Assembly: GCA_016709845.1 (NCBI GenBank)
Contig: JADJMA010000012.1
Location: 58,868 to 122,867 of the forward strand
Source: Flammeovirgaceae bacterium
Lineage (GTDB): Bacteria > Bacteroidota > Bacteroidia > Cytophagales > Cyclobacteriaceae
Direction: 5' to 3'
DNA: 64,000 nt
In this document: one piece after another, positions 1 through 10,666 of the stretch
Layout of the letters: each line of letters begins with the position of its first letter
Numbering within the stretch: position 1 is the stretch's first letter
Translations under genes and position numbers: made by a program
Notes under the pieces: model-generated
The model's database searches: none
The model's input: only the letters and a program-made list of their open reading frames with translations
What the model was told of the DNA's origin: nothing

Positions 1-228
1 CAATACATGAATTTCTCAAAGTCGGTTGATTATTACGAACAAACCGGTTTAACAAACGCCAGGCTTATCAGCGACACCGCCAATAAACAATTTGCCAATG
101 GTGGAATTAACTACCTCGAGTGGGTGATGCTTACTAATCAAGCCATCTCTCTTCGAAACGAATATTTGATTGCGGTAAACAATCTAAACGAAAGCATTAT
201 TCAACTCAATTACTTCATTTATAAATAA
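1..228 (+). CDS. C-terminal end of TolC-like part of a CusA/CzcA heavy-metal RND efflux pump (partial)
   Basis: Only the last ~75 residues are in the window; the frame is open to the first base. The residues NKQFANGGINYLEWVML and the following helix match the end of the outer-membrane factor (TolC/CusC) domain. In many Bacteroidota this domain is fused to the C-terminus of the CusA/CzcA inner-membrane pump. The adaptor gene follows after a short gap, as expected for a pump operon. Whether this copy is fused or free-standing cannot be seen because the 5' part is missing. Confidence 0.75.
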   Translation, partial: QYMNFSKSVDYYEQTGLTNARLISDTANKQFANGGINYLEWVMLTNQAISLRNEYLIAVNNLNESIIQLNYFIYK

Positions 229-284
229 AGAGACGCTTCATGAAAAATATACTTCAAGCATATACCATTATCATATCTCGCTAC

Positions 285-1414
285 ATGGCAAAGTCCATTC
301 TTGCGATTTGTACTCTGGCGACAGTCTTCTCATGCGGCTCTAACAATAAGACCCCCGCCAGTGCTGATTCTACTCATGTTGAAAACTCTGTTACGCTTTC
401 TGCCGCTCAACTTAAAAATGCCGGGATTGTACTCGGTAAAATTGAGCAAAAGTCAATCTCGAGTGTACTAAAAGTAAACGGTCGCATTGATGTGCCTCCT
501 CAAAATATGATTTCAGTAAGCGTACCGATGGGCGGCTATTTGAAATACACCAAACTGCTGCCTGGCATGCACCTAAATAAAGGTGAAGTGATTGCTGTCA
601 TGGAAGACCAGCAATATATTCAGTTACAGCAAGACTATTTAACCGCCAAAACACGGTTGATTTTTACAGCTAACGAATACAATAGACAAAAAGAACTAAA
701 TCAAAGCAAAGCCAGCAGCGACAAGGTTTTTCAACAAACGGAAGTTGATTACACAACTGAAAAAATCAATGTGAAATCATTGGCTGAACGACTTAAACTA
801 ATTGGGATTAATCCCGACAGGCTGAATGAAAATACCATTTCGAAGAGTATCAATATTTACTCACCTATTGATGGATATGTTTCGAAAGTGAACGTGAATA
901 TTGGCAAGTTTACCCAACCCAGTGAAGTACTCTTTGAATTGATTAATCCTGATGACATCCATCTTGCCTTAACCATTTTTGAAAAGGATTTAAGCAAACT
1001 CTCGATCGGCCAAAAATTATTTGCCTATACCAATAGCCAACCCGATAAAAAATATGAATGCGAGATAATTCTTATCGGTAAAAATCTATCCACGGAAAGA
1101 AGCACCGAGGTTCATTCTCATTTCGAGGATTATGATAAGAACCTCATTCCGGGTATGTACATGAATGCCGATATTGAAATTAAAAATAATACTGTATATG
1201 CTCTGCCCGAAGAGGCCATTGTGCGGTATCAAAATAATCAATACATTTTCTTTGCTGAAACGGATACCCGGTTCACTATTCAGGAAATCAAGACGGGTGA
1301 TGTAGAAAAGGTTTTGTAGAGATTATTTCTGGTATGAGTTTAACCGATAAAAAGATTGTGATTAAAGGTGCTTACAATCTTCTTATGGCCATGAAAAATA
1401 AGGTGGAAGATTAA
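285..1414 (+). CDS. CusB/CzcB-type periplasmic adaptor of an RND metal efflux pump (one frameshift)
   Basis: Membrane-fusion protein that should link the inner-membrane RND pump to the outer-membrane channel encoded just upstream, probably for export of heavy-metal ions. The start at 285 gives a lipoprotein signal with lipobox VFSC (Cys17); an upstream in-frame ATG at 240 gives a less typical signal. A lipoyl/barrel-sandwich part (about residues 60-110), a helical hairpin (110-180) and the returning half with the motif IYSPIDGYVSKVNV are visible. The frame breaks at about 1315 in a T run (GTTTTG). Adding one T restores VFVEIISGMSL and the usual tail ending at 1414, so the break is probably a read error. 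The metal cannot be told from the sequence. Confidence 0.85.
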
Positions 1415-1482
1415 AGTTCAATACATAAACAATAATAATTGCCTCTGTCTTTTTTTGTATGATCTTTAATTTCATTTTCTAA

Positions 1483-2164
1483 TTGAACTCTTTGTTGGTT
1501 TTTTTTAATGACCTGACTTTGAGCGATGTTCTCATCTATAGTCTTGGCTTTTTTGCTCAATCTCTTTTTGGTGCACGCATTATCGTACAATGGTATAAGT
1601 CAGAGCGAGAAGGGCATGTGGTTTCACCCACTTGTTTTGGATCTTTAGCCTGTGCGGATCTTTTTATTCCTGATTTATGGTGTACTTCGAAAAGATCCAA
1701 TCATCCTACTTGGCCAAACGCTATCATTTTATATCTACATCCGTAATCTGCAACTGAAAAAATTCTGGTTAAAGATTCCGCTGGTGTGGAGGATTTTTAT
1801 TTCACCGCTTCCCTTTGTTCTTTATCTAATCATGATTTTTACCACCCCTGATTCTTTTCAAAGTGTACTCGGCAAACTTAATTATACTGATCCTGTGCTA
1901 TTAATTGGCGGCATCGGTCAACTCCTTCTCAATTTGCGATATCTCTATCAATGGTATTATTCCGAACAAGCCAATGAATCCTTGCTCCCTCTTGGGTTTT
2001 GGCTTATCAGCGCGGTTGCTTCGATAATGGTGGTCTATTATGGTTTTAACCGACTTGATCCCGTTTTGTTGATAGCGCAGAGTATGGGTTTTGTGGCTTA
2101 CCTCCGTAATATTTATCTATCATTGTCCGATCGTCTAAACCTTCGGCTCCAAAATAGATCTTAG
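1483..2164 (+). CDS. Membrane protein with two tandem LAB_N domains (two frameshifts)
   Basis: LAB_N is the short membrane domain found next to or fused to lipid-A-disaccharide synthase; its biochemical role is not established. Copy one (about residues 10-85) carries the family pattern FGARIIVQWYKSEREG. Copy two (about 130-210) carries LLNLRYLYQWYYSEQAN. Each ends in a QS/QT-x-Y-x-RN-like segment, so the protein looks like an internal duplication with about six membrane helices. Two T-run deletions (near 1631 and 1660) break the frame; restoring both gives FWIFSLCGSFLFLIYGVLRK. The start is uncertain: TTG at 1483 directly follows an in-frame TAA, so a lost base could hide the true start at the ATG at 1459. 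Confidence 0.75.
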
Positions 2165-2203
2165 TCAGCTTAGTTTGCTGAATCGAATTTGCAACTTTGC
2201 CTC

Positions 2204-3429
2204 ATGAGTGATGATTCTCTTTTTCGCATCAGACAAAAAGATCTCCAAGCATATCTCTTTAGCCACGAAGATGAAGATGAAAGAGATTTGGTGTTACAAC
2301 AGAAAGAAGTACTGGGTTTGCCCGTAACGCTAGTTGCCCAACAAATCGCAGGTAGAAGAAAAGCCAAATCAAAACTTGCCACGTGGTATAAAACGAGGGG
2401 CATCATTTATCCGCCTTCGTTAAATATTGAGCAGGCCTCTTCAGAAGCTACCGCCCGATTTAAAACCCAGGTCGCACGCGGTAGTTTTTCAAGTTCACAA
2501 AAAGTAACCATCGCTGATTTGACAGGGGGATTTGGCGTTGATAGTTATTTTTTTTCACTAGCGTTCGATCGCATTCATTATGTAGAGCCCAATACCGACC
2601 TTCTTCGGATTGCATCCGCAAACCATCATACACTAAGCACAAAATCTATTGTACACCATCAAGCTACGGCCGAAGATTTTATAGCTACAAATAGGCTGCC
2701 TGTTGATCTAGCATTCATTGACCCAAGCCGCAGAGATCAAAACTCGCGTAAAGTTTTAAACTGGCCGATTGCACTCCCGATGTGATCGCATTGCAACAAG
2801 CTGTTTTTAATAAATGTAATTTCCTATTAGTAAAAACTTCTCCTTTGCTCGATATTCAGCAAGGCTTGCGTGAACTTACAAATACTAAAAAAGTAATTGT
2901 TGTATCCGTAAACAACGAATGCAAAGAGTTACTTTTCTTATGTGAGAAAAACTTTATGGGCGATGCCCAGATTGAGGCCGTTGATCTTTTTACTAATGGT
3001 GATATTAAAAACACATTGTCTTTTTTCCTCAGGAAGAGAAAAAGGCCAATAGTCTTGGGGGAGGCCGCTGAATATTTATACGAACCCAATGCTTCAATCC
3101 TAAAAGCAGGCGCCTTTAAACTGATTTCTGAAAAATTTCAACTAACCAAACTTGCGGTTAATACGCATCTTTATTCAGCAAGTCATTTGATGACGGATTT
3201 CCCTGGTCGGATTTTTCAGGTTGACGCGCTTGATCCAGATAGCAAGCAATTGAAAAGTCTTCTGCCCAACGGCAAAGCCAATATTCTCACCCGAAACTAT
3301 CCGCTTAAACCCGAAGAGTTAAAGAAGAAACTAAAGCTTACGGATGGGGGCGAAAAATATGTGATTGGATTTTCGTCTCAAAAGAAAAAACAGCTCGCAG
3401 TTTGCAGCCTGGCTACAAAAACGCAATGA
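2204..3429 (+). CDS. Class I SAM-dependent methyltransferase with C-terminal THUMP-like domain (one frameshift)
   Basis: Conserved Bacteroidota protein of about 400 residues. The Rossmann methyltransferase core is visible: ADLTGGFGVDSYFFS is the SAM-binding loop, HYVEPN the acidic ribose contact, and LAFIDPSRRD a DPxR motif IV. The C-terminal ~90 residues fit the THUMP-like domain, which suggests an RNA substrate, though none is known to me. ATG at 2204 is preferred over the upstream TTG at 2189. The frame breaks at about 2761 (TTTTAAAC); one extra A gives KLADCTPDVIALQQ. The 3' end overlaps the convergent thioredoxin-like gene by 17 bases. Confidence 0.8.
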
Positions 3430-3910
3430 TATCATCTACGGGCGTTTCACCCATAAATGATTTCACGAATCGTTTTTCTTTAGAGTAAATATAAATCGAG
3501 GGTGTAGGTATCGAGCCAAAGTTCGTATATACGTCCGTCCCATCGGCCTTACCAAACCGCACATTAGTCTGATTCGATAGTTTATAATCTTGCGCAAATT
3601 TTCGGATACCTTCTGGGGTATCAGAAGCGATAAACAGCAGCGTATAATTTTTAAACGACTCCATTTTCTCTTGTATCGCTTGTGCTTCGCGCTGGCAATG
3701 ATCGCAATCTGCATTGAATAGAATAATGACTGAAGCCCCCGGCAAGTCTCGGGTGGTGGCGGGCGATCCATCCAGATTTGTAAAGGCCAGATAGGGAAAC
3801 TCATTCACTTCCTTTATCGCAACTGAGCTTTGGCTCTTCTTTTCTGGTTTGCTGCAACCTGATATAAGTAAAATTAACGGCAACATTATTAGTAGTAGTC
3901 TTTTGATCAT
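3413..3910 (-). CDS. Thioredoxin-like (TlpA/redoxin family) lipoprotein
   Basis: 165 residues. The N-terminus is a lipoprotein signal (LILLISGC, Cys19), which places the protein in the periplasm, membrane anchored. The redox motif is CDHC (in FNADCDHCQREAQ), followed by the conserved cis-Pro region IPTPSIYIY. It probably reduces or oxidises disulfides outside the cytoplasm; the partner is unknown. It lies upstream of nothing on its own strand and converges on the methyltransferase gene, overlapping its end. Confidence 0.85.
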   Translation of the reverse strand: MIKRLLLIMLPLILLISGCSKPEKKSQSSVAIKEVNEFPYLAFTNLDGSPATTRDLPGASVIILFNADCDHCQREAQAIQEKMESFKNYTLLFIASDTPEGIRKFAQDYKLSNQTNVRFGKADGTDVYTNFGSIPTPSIYIYSKEKRFVKSFMGETPVDDIIAFL

Positions 3911-3925
3911 GGCTTAATAAAAATT

Positions 3926-4105
3926 TTAAACACGAAATAAATAAATAAAAAATAACAAACCGGTTGTTCCATAAAGTTGTATCACTTTTTTACGGTTTTG
4001 TACGTCTTCCCACCAAAGCATCATCCAAGGTTTTATTAAACCCAAAATCATAAATAAGAATGATGTGAGGCTGATGAGAAGAAATAACAACTGCACATAG
4101 TACAT
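3926..4105 (-). CDS. Small membrane protein, 59 aa, conserved-looking
   Basis: An open frame from ATG 4105 to TAA 3926 encodes 59 residues. Helix one is about residues 3-24 and is followed by GLIKPWMMLWWEDVQNRKKV, a Trp-rich, positively charged juxtamembrane segment. Helix two is about residues 45-57. The KPWxxLWWxxxQNRKKVxxxYG pattern resembles small uncharacterised membrane proteins I associate with Bacteroidota. It lies directly upstream of the thioredoxin-like lipoprotein on the same strand (15-base gap), so the two are probably co-transcribed. Function unknown. Confidence 0.7.
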   Translation of the reverse strand: MYYVQLLFLLISLTSFLFMILGLIKPWMMLWWEDVQNRKKVIQLYGTTGLLFFIYLFRV

Positions 4106-4301
4106 CGGGCAAAGTTAGTAAAAGCCTTAACCACTGTTCTCCATAATTTTAACTATTAAGATAAGTTAAGGGGTTAAGAAAATTAAGGGTTTCTGCGTTT
4201 ATGTCGAGAGTTAAGGATATAAACGGATAAGACTTCATGCTCTTCATTTCTTAACACATCTTAATGGTGAGAATTTTACTGCGCCCTTTTCGGTAAAATA
4301 C

Positions 4302-4309
4302 TATATTTG
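4302..4309 (+). promoter_or_regulatory. Bacteroidota-type -7 promoter element before mfd
   Basis: TATATTTG matches the TAnnTTTG -7 consensus of Bacteroidota housekeeping promoters and lies 24 bases before the proposed mfd start. I do not see a clear -33 TTG at the expected distance. Confidence 0.5.
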
Positions 4310-4333
4310 CCCCCTGTTTTTGAAACTGTTGGA

Positions 4334-7300
4334 GTGAAGGCGCACGATTTTCTTTCGATTTACCGTAGGGACAGCCTGGTACAGACGCTGGCCGAGGGGA
4401 TTCGCACGTCCGCACATTCCAATATCCGGTTAAAAGGGCTGCATGGCAGCTTAGATACTGTAATTTTTGCCGCTGTTTATAAAAGTGTTCGTTCCTCGCA
4501 TGTGCTTATTGCCCGCGACAAAGAAGAGGCTTCGTATCTCCTCAACGATCTACAACATCTGCTCGGGGAAAAGGAGGTTTTGTTTTTTCCCATGTCGTAC
4601 AAAAGGCCTTACGAATATGATGATATCGAGAACGCGAATATTCTTATGCGTTCCGAGGTGCTTAACGTGATCTCCAATCATCCGGAGGGAAACGTCATTG
4701 TTACTTATCCGGAAGCTATATCTGAAAAGTGATTAATAAAAAGTCACTGGCCACCAATACCTTTCTGATCAAGAAAGGCGAAATCCTCGATCGTTCATTC
4801 CTCGAAGAATTTCTCCATAGTTACGATTTCGAAAAAACAGATTTTGTTTATGAGGCGGGCCAGTTTGCGATTCGTGGAGGCATCATTGATGTGTTTTCCT
4901 TTGCGCATGAGTTGCCTTATCGGATAGAGTTGTTTGGGGAAGAAGTGGATAGCATTCGTAGTTTCGATCCGGGCTCACAGCTTTCGGTAGAAACGATAGA
5001 AAAATTAATTTGATGCCCAACGTGCAAACGCGTTTGGACAGGAAGAACGTCAGTCCTTTTTTGATTTCATTTCGCCTACAACACGCATCTGGATAAAGGA
5101 TTTAGAAATGACTCGCGATATCGTGGAGAAGTGTTTCGAAAAAGCCAGCGCTTCATTTGATAAAGTCCTCCGCGAAAGCGGGCAAACCAAGGTGGTGTTA
5201 GAGCCCAGCCAGCTTTTTAATACGGGTGAGTCTGTTATAAAAAATCTGGGCGATTTATCGTGTATTGAGTTTGGATCAAAATATCTGTTCGAGCCTCGTC
5301 ACACGTATGAGTTTAATTCTTCTGCGCAGCCATCGTTCAATAAAAATTTTGAATTGCTGGCCGCCAATCTGCTCGAGCAACAAGAGTTGGGTTACAGCAA
5401 TTTTATTTCAGCAGAACAACCCCGTCAAGTGGAACGACTCCATGGAATATTTGAAGAGATTCATCCAGAAATTAAATTTCAATCCCTAGAGTTTTCTTTA
5501 CGTCAGGGGTTTGTTGATCATGTACAAAAAGTTGTTTGTTATACCGATCACCAGATTTTCGAACGGTTCTATCGCTATCGCCACAAAGAAAAATTTTCTA
5601 AATCAAAAGCGTTAACCTTTCGGGAACTTCAAACCTTGCAGCCTGGTGATTTTGTAACACATATTGATTACGGTATTGGCAAGTTTGCGGGCCTTGAAAA
5701 GAAAGTGGTTGATGGCCGCGAACAGGAAGCCATTCGTCTTGTCTTTCGTGATGACGATTTGCTGACCGTTAGCATCCATGCCCTTCACAAGATTTCAAAA
5801 TATTCGGGCAAAGATGGAGCAGTTCCGTCTATTAGTAAGTTGGGCAGTGGTGAGTGGGACAGCAAGAAGGCGAAAGCAAAAAAGAAAGTTAAAGACATTG
5901 CCAAAGAGCTGATTGAGCTTTACGCAAAAAGAAAAACCGCTCCTGGTTACGCTTTTCAAGAGGATAGTTTTCTTCAGGCCGAATTGGAATCTTCCTTTAT
6001 CTACGAAGACACACCCGATCAGGCGAAAGCAACCGAAGATGTGAAACACGATATGCAGCAGCCGCACCCGATGGATCGATTGGTTTGTGGCGATGTTGGC
6101 TTTGGAAAAACAGAAGTGGCGATTCGTGCAGCATTTAAAGCCGCCACCGAAGGGAAGCAAGTTGCCGTGCTGGTACCCAACTACCATTTTAGCGATGCAA
6201 CATTATCGCACGTTTTCCGAACGTCTTTCCTCTATGCCAGTAAAAATCGATTATGTGTCGCGCTTTAAATCCGATAAAGAGATAAAAGAAATAATTAAAG
6301 AAGTTAAGGAGGGTTCAATCAACATCATCATTGGAACACACCGTGTGGTAAGTAAAGATGTTGAATTTAAAAATCTGGGTTTGTTGGTTATTGATGAAGA
6401 GCAAAAGTTTGGCGTTAAGGTTAAAGATCGTCTTAAAGAATTGAAAGTAAATGTAGATGTGTTAACCCTTACGGCAACGCCAATTCCACGCACGCTTCAT
6501 TTTTCATTAATGGGTGCCCGGGATTTAAGTATTATTTCTACTCCCCCTCCCAATCGCCAGCCAGTCACCACAGAACTTCACACGTATGACGAAACCATCA
6601 TTCGCGATGCCGTTAGTACGGAGTTGCGAAGAGGCGGCCAAGTATTTTTTGTACATAATCGCGTAAGCGACATTGAGCAAGTGGCAAATACTATTTTTAA
6701 ACTTGTGCCCGATGCCCGCATGGGAATTGCCCACGGCCAGATGGATGGTGATAAATTGGAAAAGGTAATGCTCAAATTTATTGAAGGGGAATACGATGTG
6801 CTGGTCTCTACAAACATTATCGAGTCGGGACTAGACATCCCTAATGCTAATACCATTATTATTAATCAAGCAAACATGTTTGGCCTAAGCGATCTTCACC
6901 AGATGCGCGGCCGCGTTGGTCGCTCCAATAAAAAAGCATTTTGCTATTTGCTTACTCCGCCCAGTTCTGTTCTTTCATCCGATTCGCGCAAGCGCCTTGC
7001 GGCACTCGAAGAATTTTCTGAGTTGGGGGATGGATTTAAAGTGGCTATGCGCGACCTTGACATACGAGGCGCTGGTAATCTGTTGGGTGGCGAGCAAACC
7101 GGTTTTATCACGGATCTGGGTTTTGATACCTATCATAAAATTTTAGATGACGCTATTCAAGAACTAAAGGAAACCGACTTCAAAGAATTGTTTGCCGAAG
7201 AGCTTTCCGTGAAGGCTAATTTGATAGTTCCTGATTGTACTATTGAAACAGATTTAGAAGTACTTATTCCTGACACCTATATTAATAATACCAGCGAGCG

Positions 7301-7714
7301 GCTTCAGCTTTATGCTACACTCGATAATATCAAGGACGAAAAAACTTGCGTGATTTTCGCGAATCTTTAAGGGACCGGTTTGGTTCATTGCCTGATTCCG
7401 TAGAGCAGTTGATCAACACAGTGCGGTTGCGATGGATGGGTGAGAAGCTTGGGTTTGAAAAGATGAGCTTAAAAAATGAAAAGCTCAGGGCTTATTTCGT
7501 TACCGGTAATAATGAATACTTCAAATCAGAAGTCTTCGGTAGAGTTTTGTCGTTTGTACAAACCCATCCGAAGCGTTGCCGGATGAAAGACATGGCTAGC
7601 AAATTAATACTAACCATAGAATCTATTGGAAGCGTTGAAGCCGCAACTGAAATTCTGGGGCCATTGGCTTATTATAATAATATCAAATCGGTGAGTGAGA
7701 CTTCCTCGGCATAA
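4334..7714 (+). CDS. mfd: Transcription-repair coupling factor Mfd (several frameshifts)
   Basis: ATP-dependent translocase that displaces stalled RNA polymerase and recruits UvrA at lesions. The restored length of ~1127 residues is normal. In order: UvrB-like N-terminal modules, the RNA-polymerase interaction domain (FVTHIDYGIGKFAGLE), Walker A GDVGFGKTEVA, DEEQ box in VIDEEQKFG, TATPIPRTL, and QMRGRVGRS. The C-terminal TRCF domain ends at 7714. The start GTG 4334 gives the usual KAHDFLSIY N-terminus. The frame breaks near 4727 (A run), at two or more places in 5000-5105, near 6178 and near 7346. All families of motifs remain in order, so I infer sequencing error in an intact gene. Confidence 0.9.
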
Positions 7715-7926
7715 GAGTCCAGACTTTTTAAGTCGTTGAAGGGGTGAATGCAAATGACCTTCTTAAAAGAGACAGAATATTGAACCTCAACGAAAAAAGT
7801 GGAGGTGTGATATAGGTACATCTTAACATCCCCCAACGATCTGGAGGCAATAAAGTCCGTATCTCTTGTTATAAAGTCACATTTTTTTTCAAAGGAGGCA
7901 ATCTTAAAGTCATTGATCGAATTCAT
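7672..7926 (-). CDS. Hypothetical protein, 84 aa
   Basis: Short protein with a mixed beta/alpha character (CDFITRDTDFIASRSLGDVK, then YLYHTSTFFVEVQYS) and no signal peptide or membrane helix. It overlaps the end of mfd by 43 bases on the opposite strand and is divergent from gldJ. The composition and regular hydrophobic pattern look like a real protein, and similar short proteins occur in related bacteria as far as I recall. Function unknown. Confidence 0.6.
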   Translation of the reverse strand: MNSINDFKIASFEKKCDFITRDTDFIASRSLGDVKMYLYHTSTFFVEVQYSVSFKKVICIHPFNDLKSLDSYAEEVSLTDLILL

Positions 7927-8190
7927 AACCTATTGGTTTACTATAGATCATGAAAAATGTATACCAAGCTGTGGATTTAAGTAATTATCAGCCTTTTAAC
8001 TGTTTCAGCGGTCCACAATTGGAATTTAAATCCCAATTTGGTGTAGATACTTTAATAGATTTTCCTCGTTAAGGTCCCGATTAGTGCTGTTCACCTTCTA
8101 TCAGAGATTTATCAAAAAAACGTTAGCCTTTGGAAAACATTGATTTATCTATTTATATTAGCGGTTACTTTTATGTATAACCTTAAGCAA
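7927..8190. promoter_or_regulatory. Divergent intergenic region upstream of gldJ with an imperfect dyad
   Basis: Holds the promoters of the small - strand gene and of gldJ. At 8013-8041 the left arm CCACAATTGGAATTTA and the right arm TAAATCCCAATTTGG form a nearly perfect dyad (one gap, one mismatch), centred on TTTAAA. A 40-codon open frame at 7950-8072 covers the same bases but shows no sign of being a gene. Confidence 0.35.
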
Positions 8191-9494
8191 ATGAAGTATT
8201 TCAAGTCACTCCTGTTTTTAGTTGCGCTATCGGCTGTTATTAGCTCCTGTTCTTTACTTGGTAATAAGGGGGGTAAGCCTACGGCTCAAAACCCTGGCCA
8301 GCTAAGTACTGCCACAGGACTACAATATACGCGCGATGCGGCCGAGGGATTTCCGGTAAATGAATACAATTCCCAGCCTGATGCCCCAAATATGGTACTT
8401 ATTGAGGGCGGCCGTGCCGTTTTAGGATCATTTGAAGAGGATGTTATGGCTTCCCGTGATAACCTTGAAAGAACTATTTCGGTAGCTTCTTTTTATATGG
8501 ATGAAACTGAAATCGCTAACATTCACTGGCTTGAATACCTCTATTATTTGTCTGTTGACTCAACAAAAATAGATGGTGGTAAAGCTTACGCAATGGCGCT
8601 TCCTGATACCTTGGTTTGGCGATCCAATCTGGCCTTTAACGATCCTTATGTAGATCATTATTTAAGATATCCTGGTTTTCGCTATTTCCCCGTAGTAGGT
8701 GTTAAGTGGAAACAAGCTAATGAATATTCTAAGTGGAGAACTGCTAAGGTAAATGCTGACCTTGCTGAAAAGGCCGGCATTGCTGCCCCAGAAACGGGTG
8801 CTGGTAGAATTCCTTTGGAATCAGGTGTGGTTATTCCGGCTTATCGCCTGCCAACGGAAGCTGAGTGGGAATATGCGGCTCAGGCTTTGATTGGAACTCA
8901 ATGGTTGGATGAAATGCAAACCCATCAGAGAATCTATCCTTGGGATGGACATGCCCTAAGAAACCCTTATGGTAAACAAATGGGTTCATTCCTTGCAAAC
9001 TTTAAGCGTGGCCGTGGTGACTATGCCGGTATAGCCGGAAGACTAAACGATGGTGCTTTGATTACTTCTTATATCTATGAATATCCTCCAAACGATTATG
9101 GTCTTTATAACATGGCCGGTAATGTTAGTGAGTGGGTAATGGATGTTTATCGCCCTCTTTCTCATCAGGATTTCGATGATCTTAACCCAATCCGCAGAGA
9201 TGATTTTATAGATAGTCACAGCGAATACAGAAACCGCTATACAAAAACACCGAAAGACTCAACGGTTACCATGCCTGATGGCACCACTAAAAACATACGT
9301 TCATTTGAATACACAAAAATCCTGAAGGCTTTATTTCTCTTATCTCAGATAAAGTACGTGTATACAAGGGCGGTTCCTGGAAAGATGTTGCTTACTGGAT
9401 GTCGCCAGGTACAAGAAGATTCTTAGATCAAGATTCAGCCACTGCGACCATCGGTTTCCGCTGCGCAATGATTCGTGCCGGTTCGAATTACTAA
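8191..9494 (+). CDS. gldJ: Gliding motility / type IX secretion lipoprotein GldJ (one frameshift)
   Basis: FGE-sulfatase (SUMF1-like) fold lipoprotein. GldJ is needed for gliding and type IX secretion in gliding Bacteroidota, where it stabilises other motility proteins; it is not thought to be an active formylglycine enzyme. ATG 8191 gives a signal with lipobox ISSC. The fold markers are YRLPTEAEWEYAA and NMAGNVSEWVMDVY. The C-terminus is in another frame: an A is missing from CAAAAATCC at about 9320, and adding it gives YTKNPEGFISLISDK and GFRCAMIRAGSNY up to 9494. A strong terminator follows. Confidence 0.9.
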
Positions 9495-9516
9495 GACTTT
9501 ATAAAAAAATATCACG

Positions 9517-9546
9517 CCCTGACGAAGATCTCGTCAGGGTTTTTTA
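9517..9546 (+). terminator. Rho-independent terminator after gldJ
   Basis: Nine-base perfect stem CCCTGACGA / TCGTCAGGG with a five-base loop, followed by TTTTTT. It ends the gldJ transcript. Confidence 0.9.
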
Positions 9547-9564
9547 TTCTCAAGGAGCAGGGTA

Positions 9565-10293
9565 TTACTGGGCTTCCGCCAGACACACTACACTCAACTC
9601 GCTACAGCCGGCATGGATCAAATGCATACCGCAGGCTTCCAGGGTTGCTCCGGTAGTCATTACATCATCCACCAATAAAATGCGTGCCCCTTTAATTTTT
9701 CAGGCAAGTGTACATCAAAGACATCTTTCACATTATCCCAGCGCTCAACTTTCGTTTTACGGGTTTGAGATTGTGTGATTATTTTACGGGTACTTATCGA
9801 TTCATCCCAGGGAACATTTAATACCGAACTCAGCCCTTCAGCAAAACACGCGCTTTGGTTATATCCTCGTTTTCGCTTTCGGGTTGGATGCAAAGGAACC
9901 GGCACGATTAAATCGAATTGATTAATGATCCCCGAATCGAAAAAGATCTTTGCCATAAATTTTTCCAAGCTTAACCCCAACTTCAGGATGATTATTGTAC
10001 TTCAACTGATGAAGGAGATGATAAACAATCCCTGTTTTCCTGAATTTCAAAAATGCCATAGCGTGCATTAATGGTAATCGTCCGGCTAACCGCAGTTTCA
10101 TTGGGTTATCCTCATGGATATGATATCCTGTCTTTGGCAAATCACGGATACATCGGGTACACAAAATTTCTTCGCCCTTAAAAAGTGCCAATGAACAACC
10201 GAGGCAATAATTAGGAAAGAATAAGGATATAAAATCGCGCCCGAGGTCAATTGCCTCATGTACTACATTTGATTTAATCCGAATTGAACTCAT
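9565..10293 (-). CDS. comF: ComF family phosphoribosyltransferase-like protein (two frameshifts)
   Basis: N-terminal zinc-ribbon cysteines CLGC and CTRC (about residues 25-50) are followed by a phosphoribosyltransferase fold. The PRPP-binding motif LLVDDVMTTGAT is encoded at about 9640-9680, in a different frame from the preceding part. ComF is a DNA-uptake protein linked to late steps of natural transformation; outside model species its role is less clear. Breaks lie near 9945 and near 9697; the restored protein of ~242 residues is normal length. It is divergent from the CMD gene, with a 25-base gap. Confidence 0.85.
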
Positions 10294-10318
10294 CTTTGAG
10301 GAAACTTTTTCACTATAT

Positions 10319-10663
10319 ATGGGACTCGTGGAGCAATTTAATGATTATCGGGCCAAGATGAACGAGAAAATTCTCGCTGCCGATAATTTGATAATCAAAC
10401 GAATTTTCAATTTAGATACCAATGCGTATCAGGCAGGAGCCTTAGATGTCAAATCCAAAGAGTTAATTGGATTAACCTGCTCGCTGGTTTTGCGATGTGA
10501 TGATTGTGTTAAATATCATTTGGAAAAATGTAAGGAGGTGGGGTTTTCAACAGCAGAAGTTCACGAAGCCATGGGGGTAGCCACCTTAGTGGGTGGAACA
10601 ATTGTAGTGCCGCACCTACGAAGAGCCTTTGAATACTGGGACGAACTCTCGAAAAAAAATTAA
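10319..10663 (+). CDS. Carboxymuconolactone decarboxylase (AhpD-like) family protein
   Basis: 114 residues, the usual length for single-domain CMD proteins. The motif CDDCVKYH is the redox CxxC followed by His as in AhpD. The family includes peroxidase partners and decarboxylases, so the reaction here is open; a thiol redox role is most likely given the CxxC. No signal peptide, so cytoplasmic. It starts at ATG 10319 and is followed three bases later by the next gene. Confidence 0.85.
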   Translation: MGLVEQFNDYRAKMNEKILAADNLIIKRIFNLDTNAYQAGALDVKSKELIGLTCSLVLRCDDCVKYHLEKCKEVGFSTAEVHEAMGVATLVGGTIVVPHLRRAFEYWDELSKKN

Positions 10664-10666
10664 GAA

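Noticed and set aside
2380..2390. CACGTG word in the THUMP-like methyltransferase gene as a third parS
   Set aside because: Flanks GCCACGTGGT do not match the parS arms. CACGTG words near 23873, 26197 and 52121 also fail.
4334..7714. Programmed frameshifting in mfd
   Set aside because: At least four shifts at unrelated places and similar shifts in many other genes point to sequence errors.
7950..8072. 40-codon open frame upstream of gldJ
   Set aside because: Short, overlaps the dyad in the control region, no protein pattern, no clear ribosome-binding site.
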